A DNA stretch of 43,514 bases from a virus. Location of the stretch: IMG/VR virus record IMGVR_UViG_3300008267_000168, positions 1-43,514 of that record, one strand, 5' to 3'. The translations under genes were made by a program, and so were the position numbers. The notes below the pieces were generated by a model that was not told where the DNA came from, made no database searches, and saw only the letters and a program-made list of their open reading frames with translations. Below are positions 1 to 6,162 of the stretch, piece after piece (the stretch's first letter is position 1; every line of letters begins with the position of its first letter).

Positions 1-4
1 TGGT

Positions 5-337
5 TCATTTGCCAGACCAGTCCGAAGGGTCACAAGTTTGGCTCCAATACACCACCGGCAACTTGCATGCCTCAAATGCCTCTACAACACTGGTCACAAT
101 CGTGTATTGCCCGCGCCAGGTATCGCGAAGCTTTATCTGTGAGTCTTTCAAGTCATCCCGTTTATTGGGCATCTTGACCTCTAACAAGAAGTTCCGGCGC
201 TCACCGTTGGGCATGACGCGGCCCACTACCAAGTCAAAAGTGTCTAACTGTTCGACCGTACAGCCAACTTCCTTGAGTGCGTCAATAATCTCGCGCTCAT
301 TGGCATCACGTTTGGCATCCCAGCGTTTGATGCTCAA
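5..337 (-). CDS. VRR-NUC / PD-(D/E)XK-type nuclease-like protein
   Basis: This 110-residue protein is last but one in the left early operon. It shows the layout of small phage PD-(D/E)XK proteins: an N-terminal helix (RDANEREIIDALKEVG), then an acidic residue in FDLVVG (about residue 34) and the LLEVKMP strand (about residues 51-57) supplying the E-x-K pair. A later RGQYTIVTSVVEA segment matches the C-terminal strand and helix of this group. Such proteins are thought to be structure-specific nucleases or resolvases, but most are untested. Its start overlaps the stop of the upstream HNH-like gene by 4 bp. Its own stop overlaps an ATG (bases 6-8) that continues at the right end of the window. 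Nuclease activity is inference from the motif. Confidence 0.7.
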   Translation of the reverse strand: MSIKRWDAKRDANEREIIDALKEVGCTVEQLDTFDLVVGRVMPNGERRNFLLEVKMPNKRDDLKDSQIKLRDTWRGQYTIVTSVVEAFEACKLPVVYWSQTCDPSDWSGK

Positions 338-777
338 AACACATTCTCCCTGCCTAGTGCGGCTTTTTTGTTTAGTACGATGGCACCCAAACCAATCAAT
401 TCAATGACTTCGTTGCAATAATTTTCATTAGATTCAAAGTCTTGCGTTTTTATATCGGTGGCACCCAAATCCAATACTTTTAGGACTCCAACTGCTATCG
501 CCCTACCAAGCACAGAAGCCACATGCGCCCACTGGCTCCCATGCTCAGCTTCCCAAGTCTCATGCCCTTGGTGAATGCAGCCAGCGCCTTCAGTGTGTTC
601 GAGCGGGTTAAGTGGCAGTGCCCAGAAGTCATGAACTTTCGTATTGCCACGATTTCCGTATCCGGTCATGTGGTGCGCATGGCTTGGCGATGTACCACGA
701 ACAACACAAGGCAACGTCCGCACCCACGCCAGATACTCGGGGCTTCTTAGCCACTTTGTTTTCTGCTTAGCAGCCAT
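334..777 (-). CDS. YbcO/DUF968-like HNH-fold nuclease-like protein
   Basis: The protein has 147 residues. The N-terminal YLAWVRTLPCVV segment, the AHHMTGYGNRG histidine pair and the HQGHETWEAEHG block are characteristic of the phage YbcO/DUF968/Ref-related HNH superfamily, which acts as a DNA nuclease or recombination-enhancing factor. In the family the first motif is usually P-C-x-x-C; here the second Cys is Arg (PCVVRG), so metal binding may differ. It sits beside NinB and a PD-(D/E)XK protein, which supports a recombination or junction-processing role. The start overlaps the preceding 42-residue gene by 11 bp. The C-terminal third (about residues 100-147) is not recognised. Confidence 0.7.
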   Translation of the reverse strand: MAAKQKTKWLRSPEYLAWVRTLPCVVRGTSPSHAHHMTGYGNRGNTKVHDFWALPLNPLEHTEGAGCIHQGHETWEAEHGSQWAHVASVLGRAIAVGVLKVLDLGATDIKTQDFESNENYCNEVIELIGLGAIVLNKKAALGRENVF

Positions 778-895
778 TTACCAGCTCCAAAAACTTCCAG
801 CGCCAGTGATTCCGTTTGTGCTTATGTGCCGACCAGTTGCCGCCCTGTATCTCGCACAGGCGGCGGGCGTAGTGTTCTAAATCGAAGAAGTTCAT
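767..895 (-). CDS. small basic hypothetical protein (42 aa)
   Basis: A 42-residue frame with ATG at 893-895 and TAA at 767-769. The ATG overlaps the TGA of the preceding gene (ATGA), the coupling used throughout this operon. The product starts MNFFDLEHYARRL and is rich in His, Lys, Arg and Trp in its second half (SAHKHKRNHWRWKF). No domain recognised. It is called from tight packing and coupling only. Confidence 0.5.
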   Translation of the reverse strand: MNFFDLEHYARRLCEIQGGNWSAHKHKRNHWRWKFLELVNGC

Positions 896-1065
896 GGCTT
901 GAAATTCTCCAAGGCTTCTTTCAGCTTTTCTTTATCGAACTTAATTGGGTTTTTGCTGTATTCGTAATGACGCTGCGCGCATTCGATGACCGTCTTTTCA
1001 GATACGCCCGTCCTAAATACGACAGCGCCAACCTTTGCAGGCGATGTGAGTTTCTTATAAGTCAT
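892..1065 (-). CDS. small hypothetical protein, possible helix-turn-helix (57 aa)
   Basis: A 57-residue protein beginning MTYKKLTSPAKVGAVVF. Its ATG (1063-1065) overlaps the NinB stop as ATGA. The segment VGAVVFRTGVSEKTVIECAQ could form a helix-turn-helix-like pair, but this is weak. The C-terminus is Lys-rich (KFDKEKLKEALENFKP). Role unknown; placed between two recombination genes. Confidence 0.55.
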   Translation of the reverse strand: MTYKKLTSPAKVGAVVFRTGVSEKTVIECAQRHYEYSKNPIKFDKEKLKEALENFKP

Positions 1066-1532
1066 GCCGCCTCCTTGCTTTTCGATTTCCAGTAATTTGG
1101 GTCAGGGTCAGGAATAACGATGCCCAGCCCTGCGCCCCACTTTTGAGCCTTTTCCCATAGCGCCACGAAGTCCTCCATTGGGCAGATATCGCGCTCGCCC
1201 TCATAGCCGGTAGTCGTGGTACGGTTCGGCACACTTGTCACGCCGTCTGGATTTGTAGGCGTTGGCAGGCACTTCACAGACTTCCAGCCCCAGTACTCGC
1301 CACAGTTGTATTCGTGCAGCTCCGTTTCATCGTGGCCCGTTGCTTCTTTCAGCATCCGATAAGGCACTGCCCACAGATAACGGTTCTGCTGAGCCGTCCT
1401 GTCAGGCTTGGCGATCTTCCATGACACCACGACAGGCTTGTTCGGATAGATGGCTTCCAGCACCCGCACAACTCCGGCAATGTCACGCTCGCGGTTTTTT
1501 GGTGGAAGAACGTGGAACGGATTGGGTTTCAT
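1062..1532 (-). CDS. ninB: NinB-like (lambda Orf family) recombination protein
   Basis: The protein has 156 residues. The central block KPDRTAQQNRYLWAVPY followed by a helix (ATGHDETELHEY) and WGWKSVKCLPT is the signature of the NinB/Orf family. In lambda, Orf binds single-stranded DNA and helps load RecA or annealase, acting as a recombination mediator. The C-terminal FVALWEKAQKWGAGLGIVIPDP is also usual for NinB. Its partners here are the RecT-type annealase and SSB of the opposite early operon. It is coupled to the next gene by ATGA. Confidence 0.8.
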   Translation of the reverse strand: MKPNPFHVLPPKNRERDIAGVVRVLEAIYPNKPVVVSWKIAKPDRTAQQNRYLWAVPYRMLKEATGHDETELHEYNCGEYWGWKSVKCLPTPTNPDGVTSVPNRTTTTGYEGERDICPMEDFVALWEKAQKWGAGLGIVIPDPDPNYWKSKSKEAA

Positions 1533-1533
1533 T

Positions 1534-1662
1534 TCAGACCTTGAAGTGATTAACGACTTTGGGGACTTGCTTCTTTAACGCGCCTTCGTTGTACGGGTTA
1601 AAACTATTTCCAAACTTACGAGCCGGACTCGCTTTCTTCTTCTTGGGTTTTGGGGTGGTCAT
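1534..1662 (-). CDS. small Lys-rich hypothetical protein (42 aa)
   Basis: A 42-residue frame, ATG at 1660-1662 overlapping the stop of the 59-residue membrane protein (ATGA) and TGA at 1534-1536, one base before the NinB start. The N-terminus is very basic (PKPKKKKASPARK), suggesting nucleic-acid contact. No family recognised. Confidence 0.55.
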   Translation of the reverse strand: MTTPKPKKKKASPARKFGNSFNPYNEGALKKQVPKVVNHFKV

Positions 1663-1838
1663 ATCCATCCCCAGATTTCAGAGATTTTCATACCGCCGAT
1701 GTATCCAAGACCGATGCCTAAAATTGCGGAAAGAAAGGACGCTGCCGCAACAGGGAATACTTGACCGGCAATTAGTGAGCCGATGCCCGTAATGCAAATT
1801 ACTGCTATCACAATAAAAACTGTCCATAGAATTTTCAT
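1659..1838 (-). CDS. small two-helix membrane protein (59 aa)
   Basis: A 59-residue protein with two predicted membrane helices: residues 4-24 (WTVFIVIAVICITGIG) and about 30-50 (AAASFLSAILGIGLGYIGG). The charge pattern suggests both ends on the same side. Its ATG (1836-1838) lies three bases before the stop of the upstream gene. Small membrane proteins in early operons can act in exclusion or host takeover, but nothing here proves that. Confidence 0.6.
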   Translation of the reverse strand: MKILWTVFIVIAVICITGIGSLIAGQVFPVAAASFLSAILGIGLGYIGGMKISEIWGWI

Positions 1839-1840
1839 AT

Positions 1841-2017
1841 CTACCTCTTTTGTGCTGTGGTTAGCGGGATATCCAAACTGCCGTCCAGGTATTCAAGACG
1901 GGCGCGTTCCATGAGTGTCAGTGCGGTTTCTTCTGCTATTCCCAGATACGTTGCAATCTCGCCTGCATCGCACTTCGCAAGAATCCACGTCCATACGTTT
2001 TGAAGGTCGGGGGTCAT
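1841..2017 (-). CDS. small HTH-like protein (58 aa)
   Basis: The start chosen is the ATG at 2015-2017, which overlaps the TGA of the preceding gene. A longer frame upstream would lie wholly inside that gene. The product (58 residues) contains EIATYLGIAEETALTLMERA, which looks like a helix-turn-helix (about residues 20-40). It may be a small DNA-binding accessory protein of the replication cluster. Identity uncertain. Confidence 0.6.
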   Translation of the reverse strand: MTPDLQNVWTWILAKCDAGEIATYLGIAEETALTLMERARLEYLDGSLDIPLTTAQKR

Positions 2018-2358
2018 GGCAGGGCCTGCTTTAGAAGTTCCTGCACTTCTTTCAAGTTTTCCATTTGCTGTTCGTTGGTTAGCGTTGTTTTCGGCAGTGC
2101 AATGTGATTCACGACTGCGGGCATTGCTTCGATCAATTTGCTTGGGCTGGGCCAATGGGCCGAGGTTGCAAGCAATGTCGAGAACGCCGAGCGAATACGC
2201 GGCAAGTCCTGTGATTCATCCCAAACGCGGTTATGAGTCAATGCTTCCATCCATGCCGCCGAAGTTCCCTCGATCAAATCCATCGCCGGAGCCCATGCCA
2301 ATCCGAGCAATATCAGCTTCGATAACCCTGTGTTGATTTCCGTTTTGAGCCAGTCCAT
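2014..2358 (-). CDS. replication-associated conserved phage protein (114 aa)
   Basis: A 114-residue protein with the pattern WLKTEINTGLSKLILLGLAW, AAWMEALTHN and IRSAFSTLLATSAHWPSPS. This recalls a conserved protein found directly downstream of replication initiators in betaproteobacterial and pseudomonad phages (W...GL..L..L.L..AP...I.....W...L...R......D..R....F..L.....WP.P). The match starts at the first Met, so the start at 2358 seems right even though it lies 128 bp inside the DUF1376 gene. A helicase-loading or host-helicase-binding role is possible but unproven. Confidence 0.65.
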   Translation of the reverse strand: MDWLKTEINTGLSKLILLGLAWAPAMDLIEGTSAAWMEALTHNRVWDESQDLPRIRSAFSTLLATSAHWPSPSKLIEAMPAVVNHIALPKTTLTNEQQMENLKEVQELLKQALP

Positions 2359-3118
2359 TTTTCATTCCTTGAAGTTTTTCGATTGCTTGCAATGCTTTGG
2401 ATTTCGATTCAGGCGGGGCGTTAGGTCGTGGTTTGATTTCATCCAGCCAGCGTTTTTCGTTTACGTAGGTCGAGCCGTGCGGTATGTACTGCCCGCCGTC
2501 TTTCACCCAATCCCAATCCAGAGACTTGCGGCGTTCAACGTCCGCGATGATTTGGTCAGCCAGAGAATCGAGCTTGTCGCGCTTCCAGAACTTCTCTGCT
2601 TGCGCTTTGCCCTTCTTGTTCGGATATCCAGACCAAAAATCTTCAAACCTAGCGACGCCAGTCGCGGAAGTCTTTTGATCTTCTTTGGTTATTGGATTAG
2701 TGGGTATTGGATTAGTGGATTGGTTCGTTTTGGTTGAACCATCGTTCAGCGGTGGTTCGTTTTGGTTAGCATTTGGTTCAACAGGCGTTTCTTTTCGTTC
2801 CTTTCTGGCTCTACCGCTTGCCTTACCATTGGCTGATTGCTTCGCTTGGAACGCGGCCCACTTTTCAAACTCTTGCTCTATCCTGTTCTGAACGTAGACG
2901 CCATCAACGCAAACAAAAAATTCATCCAGAATCGCATCCAGAGACGCTAATTCGTCGGCAGTCTTAGCCCTAGACCAGCGGACGGCTTCGGCCTTTGTAG
3001 GGCCGCGCTCGCGGTTGTAATAGGCATCAATAAGCAAGGTGTAGATTCCATGCTCAATGATGGAAAGATGGCCGGTTTTGGCTGCGTAGTCGCCTATATG
3101 CCGGTTGTAGTAATTCAC
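2231..3118 (-). CDS. DUF1376 (YdaU-type) phage replication protein
   Basis: The protein has 295 residues. Residues 1-95 (MNYYNRHIGDYAAKTGHLS, then YTLLIDAYYNRERGPT) are a clear DUF1376 winged-helix domain, found in phage O-like replication initiators. A low-complexity Asn/Pro/Thr/Lys linker spans about 105-150. It is followed by the usual C-terminal block FEDFWSGYPNKKGKAQAEKFW and PHGSTYVNEKRWLDEI (about 155-235). Such proteins bind the phage origin and recruit host helicase. The last 43 codons overlap the next gene in another frame, an unusually long overlap. The start overlaps the preceding stop by 4 bp. The origin may lie inside the linker-coding region, but no clear iterons were seen. Confidence 0.85.
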   Translation of the reverse strand: MNYYNRHIGDYAAKTGHLSIIEHGIYTLLIDAYYNRERGPTKAEAVRWSRAKTADELASLDAILDEFFVCVDGVYVQNRIEQEFEKWAAFQAKQSANGKASGRARKERKETPVEPNANQNEPPLNDGSTKTNQSTNPIPTNPITKEDQKTSATGVARFEDFWSGYPNKKGKAQAEKFWKRDKLDSLADQIIADVERRKSLDWDWVKDGGQYIPHGSTYVNEKRWLDEIKPRPNAPPESKSKALQAIEKLQGMKNGLAQNGNQHRVIEADIARIGMGSGDGFDRGNFGGMDGSIDS

Positions 3119-3324
3119 TTCCCCATCCTTGCCAACTGCTGCGGGCTGCGCTGCTTTTCTAATCGGGCCAATTCGCGGTCTAGTACGGCAATGCGTCCGA
3201 AGCCTTTGTAATCATCAGACGTGCACGCCTGGTTGCGCTCAATCCACACAATCTCATCCTGCACGGCCCTTATAGCGCCCTCATGGATGAAGTCGGCCCA
3301 ACGCTGGAGAAGGTAGGCGATCAT
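3115..3324 (-). CDS. hypothetical protein (69 aa)
   Basis: A 69-residue, mostly helical protein (MIAYLLQRWADFIHEGAIRA, and VLDRELARLEKQRS at the end). It overlaps both neighbours by 4 bp. No family recognised; probably a replication-operon accessory protein. Confidence 0.6.
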   Translation of the reverse strand: MIAYLLQRWADFIHEGAIRAVQDEIVWIERNQACTSDDYKGFGRIAVLDRELARLEKQRSPQQLARMGK

Positions 3325-3665
3325 GGGGTGGCCTCGCGTACAGGAATGCTTGCGCCTTTCGCACGTCGAACCATGTCAGCGGTGCCAACTCCCCCGGGGA
3401 ACGCAACGACTAAATCGGGCTTTAGTAGCAACATGGCCGCGTTACGTTTTGGCCCCGCGCTTTTTCCATAGCGCTGCCATTGGGCCTCTACTCTTGCCGA
3501 GTGGATTCCAGTACGTTCAGCCCAGAACTTCCCAAGCATGTCAGCACCGGGAGCGCCACCATAAATAACCATCTCAATTGGGCTGATAGCATTGATGCCA
3601 TCCAGAAAAGTGCTGGCAAATCCCATGTCGTTGAAATCGCGTCCGCCACATACAAGAATCTTCAT
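3321..3665 (-). CDS. DUF2493 / YspA-like SLOG-superfamily protein
   Basis: The start is the ATG at 3663-3665 (MKILVCGGRDF), which overlaps the previous stop; six more codons upstream are unlikely to be used. The 114-residue protein has the Rossmann-like SLOG features: the N-terminal ILVCGGRDFND, then VIYGGAPGADMLGKFWAERTGI (about 37-58), then LVVAFPGGVGTADMVRRAK (about 90-108). These are the nucleotide-contacting Gly-rich loops of YspA/cpYpsA-like proteins. SLOG domains bind or process nucleotide derivatives such as signals or NAD-related ligands. In a phage early operon it might sense or neutralise a host signal; that is inference. Confidence 0.85.
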   Translation of the reverse strand: MKILVCGGRDFNDMGFASTFLDGINAISPIEMVIYGGAPGADMLGKFWAERTGIHSARVEAQWQRYGKSAGPKRNAAMLLLKPDLVVAFPGGVGTADMVRRAKGASIPVREATP

Positions 3666-3955
3666 GCGGCCACCTTCCGGCACTCAAAATCCGGCAAGTC
3701 TTTCATCGCAAGGATTTCGTCTATTTGGAATTTGGGCGGTTGGATTGGGGCTATTGCCCAAGCTGGGTATGCAAACCAGCAATGATCGTTTTCACGGCCT
3801 ACCCCATCTATATCTACAAAATATTGTTGCCCTAGGTGCCGCTGAAACGAGACTGGGGAATAATCAAACTTCCATATAACCCCTTCCTTGCCTGTCATGC
3901 CGATATCGGAGTCTAAAATCCGCACCCGATCACCGATCTTGAATATGTGGCTCAT
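3662..3955 (-). CDS. small SH3/KOW-like protein (97 aa)
   Basis: The start is the ATG at 3953-3955, overlapping the preceding TGA. The product opens MSHIFKIGDRVRILDSDIG, a pattern typical of small beta-barrel (SH3/KOW-like) domains, with a Gly turn and KEGVIWKF strand following. The rest is unknown. The function could be protein or nucleic-acid binding; confidence in the fold is moderate. Confidence 0.6.
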   Translation of the reverse strand: MSHIFKIGDRVRILDSDIGMTGKEGVIWKFDYSPVSFQRHLGQQYFVDIDGVGRENDHCWFAYPAWAIAPIQPPKFQIDEILAMKDLPDFECRKVAA

Positions 3956-4254
3956 ACGCACGCCCACACACGCAATGGCCGCGAATGTGCTGATGCCCGT
4001 GTCGCCTGCGCATAGCCGATTTTCTTGATTTTCTTCTGACGTGCAGCGCCGAGAATGATGGCCCCGTAAGCGCCGCCGTTGTCGGGTTCTTCGAGTCCTA
4101 GCGGTTCAGCGTAGGCGCGGAAATGTTCGATAGTGAAAGACTGCGGCTTGCTCGCCAGAAAGTGCGACAGGTAGCCTTGTGCGCGTTCACGCCACAGTGG
4201 GCAGATGCGGTCTTGCTTGTCGATGGCGAGTTCGATTTGATGTTGATAGCTCAT
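3952..4254 (-). CDS. conserved phage protein, winged-helix-like (100 aa)
   Basis: A 100-residue protein whose middle, SFTIEHFRAYAEPLGLEEPDN, GAYGAIILGAARQKKIKKIGY and the ending HSRPLRVW, matches a common uncharacterised family in replication regions of proteobacterial phages. The arrangement looks like a winged helix-turn-helix. It overlaps both neighbours by 4 bp. Role unknown. Confidence 0.65.
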   Translation of the reverse strand: MSYQHQIELAIDKQDRICPLWRERAQGYLSHFLASKPQSFTIEHFRAYAEPLGLEEPDNGGAYGAIILGAARQKKIKKIGYAQATRASAHSRPLRVWACV

Positions 4255-4478
4255 ACGGTTCTCCCAATGGCTTCATAAATCCAGTCTTCTACAAACCGTT
4301 TTGCATCGTCGTTCCAGCCCGATACAATTAGTTTTTGAAATAACGCTTCGAGTTGAAAATCAGCATTTGAGCCAGTAAACAGGCCCCTATATTTGCAATA
4401 CTCGATAATGTCGGCTTCCTCGAAATCTTCGAGTTCGACATCCACGTCAACTTCTACATCCTTGGTTATGGTGGGCAT
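4251..4478 (-). CDS. small acidic hypothetical protein (75 aa)
   Basis: A 75-residue, strongly acidic protein with a repeated Val/Asp-Glu N-terminus (KDVEVDVDVELEDFEEADI) followed by helices. This strand-then-helix pattern is common among unnamed phage early proteins. Strong negative charge could mean DNA mimicry, but there is no direct sign of it. Confidence 0.55.
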   Translation of the reverse strand: MPTITKDVEVDVDVELEDFEEADIIEYCKYRGLFTGSNADFQLEALFQKLIVSGWNDDAKRFVEDWIYEAIGRTV

Positions 4479-4479
4479 A

Positions 4480-4722
4480 TCAGCTCCTTAAAATTGGAAT
4501 GCCGCGATAATTGATTTTTGCGTCTTTCCCGATATCGCCATGCGAATGCAGGTCAACAAAATCATTGCCTGATACGCGGATGGTGTCGGGTAGATGCTTC
4601 AGGTTTACTTCCATTGCCGTCACGTAGTCAGCAATTTTCTTGAGAATTTCACGCTGTTTTTTCTGTTTGTAGAAAAGCGATGAAATGTCTTTTGCAACAA
4701 ACAATTCTTGTGTATCGCTCAT
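4480..4722 (-). CDS. hypothetical protein (80 aa)
   Basis: An 80-residue protein with an N-terminal Lys-rich helix (SSLFYKQKKQREILKKIADYV) and a C-terminus containing DFVDLHSHGDIG. Its start overlaps the stop of the CII-like gene. No family recognised. Confidence 0.55.
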   Translation of the reverse strand: MSDTQELFVAKDISSLFYKQKKQREILKKIADYVTAMEVNLKHLPDTIRVSGNDFVDLHSHGDIGKDAKINYRGIPILRS

Positions 4723-5096
4723 GGCTCCACCTTTAGGCCAGCGGCCTGCATTTGTGCGAAAAGTTTGGTGACTTGCTGAGCAGCTTCGATTGCCTTGCGC
4801 TGCAATTCGGCCTGCTCAGATTCTTTGGTAAGCGGTGCGCCGGATTGGTAACCGGTTGCGTGATCTACAAAAATCTTGGCTTCGTGATGGCCCGAGTCAT
4901 GCGCCATGCGTAGTAACCAGATGACTTGCTCTGGGTCTAACTTTTCAGGGCGCGATGGATTCAAACAATCGAGTAACCAGCCCTGAGCTTGGTCAATCGT
5001 TTTCTCTGGACGCATTGCATGGCCGACAATCTTTGCGCCGCCCAGATGCTTTACTGTGTCTCGGAGTGCTTCGTAAATGTCGTCATACGTTGTCAT
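4719..5096 (-). CDS. CII-like phage regulatory protein (Phage_CP76 type)
   Basis: The start chosen is the ATG at 5094-5096 (MTTYDDIYEALRDTV); the longer frame upstream has no supporting pattern. The 125-residue protein shows VKHLGGAKIVGHAMRP, then QGWLLDCLNPSRPEKLDPEQ and VIWLLRMAHDSG. This resembles the CP76/CII regulatory family of betaproteobacterial phages, where the LNP..R.EKL block is typical. It is the second gene after the Cro-like gene, the usual position for CII. It probably acts on lysis/lysogeny promoters. The C-terminus (about 85-125) is a helical, Gln/Ala-rich segment. Confidence 0.65.
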   Translation of the reverse strand: MTTYDDIYEALRDTVKHLGGAKIVGHAMRPEKTIDQAQGWLLDCLNPSRPEKLDPEQVIWLLRMAHDSGHHEAKIFVDHATGYQSGAPLTKESEQAELQRKAIEAAQQVTKLFAQMQAAGLKVEP

Positions 5097-5178
5097 ATTG
5101 CGCTTCCGGATAATTCGGATGGATTCGGAACTACTTGTTACGGCCAAATAAAAGCCCGTCACAGAGGACAGGCTTGTG

Positions 5179-5403
5179 TTAACCCATCACTTCAGAGTCA
5201 AAAAACATCGCTTCTTTTCTGAACTTGCCAAGGCTGGCTTTTTCAGCCATCTGGGCAACTCGTTTGCTTACAGGGCGCTTGCCGGTAGCGATAAGGCTGA
5301 CCGTGGACTCGTCAACGCCAAGATGATTAGCGGCTTTCCTTTGATCGCCAGCCCACTCGATAAAGGAAAGGAAGGTTTGATTGGGTGCTTTGCTATATGT
5401 CAT
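5179..5403 (-). CDS. Cro-like / YdaS-type HTH regulator
   Basis: The protein has 74 residues. FLSFIEWAGDQRKAANHLGV and DESTVSLIATGKRPVSKRVA form the helix-turn-helix of the YdaS/Cro family; the recognition helix is around residues 27-36. The start is set at the ATG at 5401-5403. The ATG nine bases upstream (5410-5412) overlaps the -10 box of the promoter that must express it, so it cannot be used from that transcript. The predicted transcription start falls on or one base before the chosen ATG, suggesting a leaderless mRNA. One operator copy covers its first codons, pointing to autoregulation. It opens the left early operon, as Cro or its equivalent does. Confidence 0.8.
   Translation of the reverse strand: MTYSKAPNQTFLSFIEWAGDQRKAANHLGVDESTVSLIATGKRPVSKRVAQMAEKASLGKFRKEAMFFDSEVMG
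5388..5402 (-). promoter_or_regulatory. operator copy 1 (TGACATATAGCAAAG)
   Basis: This 15-base copy is identical to the one at 5423-5437, 35 bases apart in the same orientation. It lies over the start codon and first codons of the Cro-like gene, just downstream of its promoter. Repetition on both sides of the repressor gene is the evidence that it is a regulator-binding site. Confidence 0.65.
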
Positions 5404-5410
5404 GTCACGC

Positions 5411-5438
5411 ATTATGGGCTTACTTTGCTATATGTCAA
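5411..5438 (-). promoter_or_regulatory. sigma-70-type promoter for the left early operon
   Basis: Read on the minus strand: TTGACA (5438-5433), a 16-base spacer, then CATAAT (5416-5411). The -35 is a perfect match and the -10 matches 5 of 6. The expected transcription start is about 5404-5403, at the start codon of the Cro-like gene. An operator copy (5423-5437) covers the -35 and part of the spacer, so a bound repressor would block polymerase. Confidence 0.75.
5423..5437 (-). promoter_or_regulatory. operator copy 2 (TGACATATAGCAAAG)
   Basis: Identical to copy 1. It overlaps the -35 and spacer of the leftward promoter. On the plus strand a weak TATTTT (5443-5448) lies just past it, so the same site could also control the repressor gene; that second promoter is tentative because it has a poor -35. 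Confidence 0.7.
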
Positions 5439-5525
5439 GCAATATTTTCAGGCAGGCGAGGATAATGGCGGCATGAGTCGTAAACCTTCACGGCTTCTCA
5501 GTATTTGACACAGATAGGCTATAAG

Positions 5526-5840
5526 ATGCTTCACATCGGCAAAAACATTTCTCTCCTTTTAACCCGTTCTGGCAAAGATGCCCGTTGGTTATCGGGAGAG
5601 GTTGACGTTGATGAATCTACTGTAAGCCTATGGATTAGCGGGAAAAGGACTCCTACTGTGAAGAATCTGGAAAAGATTTGCGCTGCCTTAAATGCCGAAA
5701 TGCATGAGGTCTGGTATGGCCCACAAGCTATGCCAGCCACCGCTGAGGCCCAAGTCCTGCTGAACATAGCCAACGGGCTTGCTCCCGAACGCTTGCAGGC
5801 ACTTCTTGCCATAGCCAAGACCCTAGAAACCCAGTCTTAA
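5526..5840 (+). CDS. CI-like HTH repressor
   Basis: The start chosen is the ATG at 5526 (MLHIGKNISLLL); a TTG seven codons upstream would be an alternative with no ribosome site. The 104-residue protein has a lambda-repressor-type HTH: ARWLSGEVDVDESTVSLWIS, then GKRTPTVKNLEKICAAL (about 20-58). The C-terminus (about 70-104) is a short helical tail with no LexA-type S24 peptidase domain. Induction would therefore not work by RecA-stimulated self-cleavage. It lies between two divergent early operons whose promoters carry the same operator, as lambda cI does. Which regulator is the main repressor is inferred from this placement. Confidence 0.75.
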   Translation: MLHIGKNISLLLTRSGKDARWLSGEVDVDESTVSLWISGKRTPTVKNLEKICAALNAEMHEVWYGPQAMPATAEAQVLLNIANGLAPERLQALLAIAKTLETQS

Positions 5841-5862
5841 CTGAACGACAGTTAAACGTCCG

Positions 5863-5877
5863 TGACATATTGCAAAG
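5863..5877 (+). promoter_or_regulatory. operator copy 3 (TGACATATTGCAAAG)
   Basis: Differs from copies 1 and 2 by one base (T for A at position 9). It lies 22 bases before copy 4, upstream of the rightward early promoter, and forms the right-hand operator cluster beside the repressor gene. Confidence 0.65.
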
Positions 5878-5883
5878 TATTAC

Positions 5884-5910
5884 TTGACATATAGTCATGC
5901 TAGGTTCAAT
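5884..5910 (+). promoter_or_regulatory. rightward early promoter with operator half copy 4
   Basis: TTGACA at 5884-5889 is a perfect -35 and continues as TGACATATAG (5885-5894), the first ten bases of the operator. A usable -10 is TTCAAT (5905-5910, 15-base spacing, 4 of 6 matches), so the promoter may be weak or need help. It would drive the plus-strand operon starting at 5950. The leftward promoter shares the same TTGACATATAG core, so one protein could control both. Confidence 0.55.
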
Positions 5911-5949
5911 CTACCCCCATCGACAACACATCAGACGAGGGGCGGGAAG

Positions 5950-6162
5950 ATGAATCAGGCTAAGTGGGAAGTAGAAGAAATTTGCGGCGGCACAGTCAAT
6001 GTATTGCGGCAAGGCAATGTTTACGCACACTACCTGCGTTCTGATGGCGTGTATGCAATTTATCAATTCGCGAGACAATCCGTTGCCGACCGATTAAATG
6101 CTGCCGGTCATGTTGGCCAGACGGTTCCTGTGAGCCTTCTTTTCGCCAAGGCATCGCCATGA
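5950..6162 (+). CDS. hypothetical protein (70 aa), first gene of right early operon
   Basis: The start is the ATG at 5950, with GGGAAG just upstream; an upstream in-frame ATG at 5884 would overlap the promoter. The 70-residue product is MNQAKWEVEEICGGTVNVLR and onward, a compact alpha/beta protein. No family recognised. It overlaps the next gene by 4 bp. Confidence 0.6.
   Translation: MNQAKWEVEEICGGTVNVLRQGNVYAHYLRSDGVYAIYQFARQSVADRLNAAGHVGQTVPVSLLFAKASP

Noticed and set aside
3666-3683. Upstream start of the SLOG gene (six more codons).
   Set aside because: The ATG at 3665 gives the family-typical N-terminus and the ATGA overlap used in this operon.
5505-5525. TTGACA and TATAAG just before the repressor gene look like promoter boxes.
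   Set aside because: They are only about 8-9 bases apart, too close for one promoter, and the first is better explained as chance or a TTG start-codon candidate.
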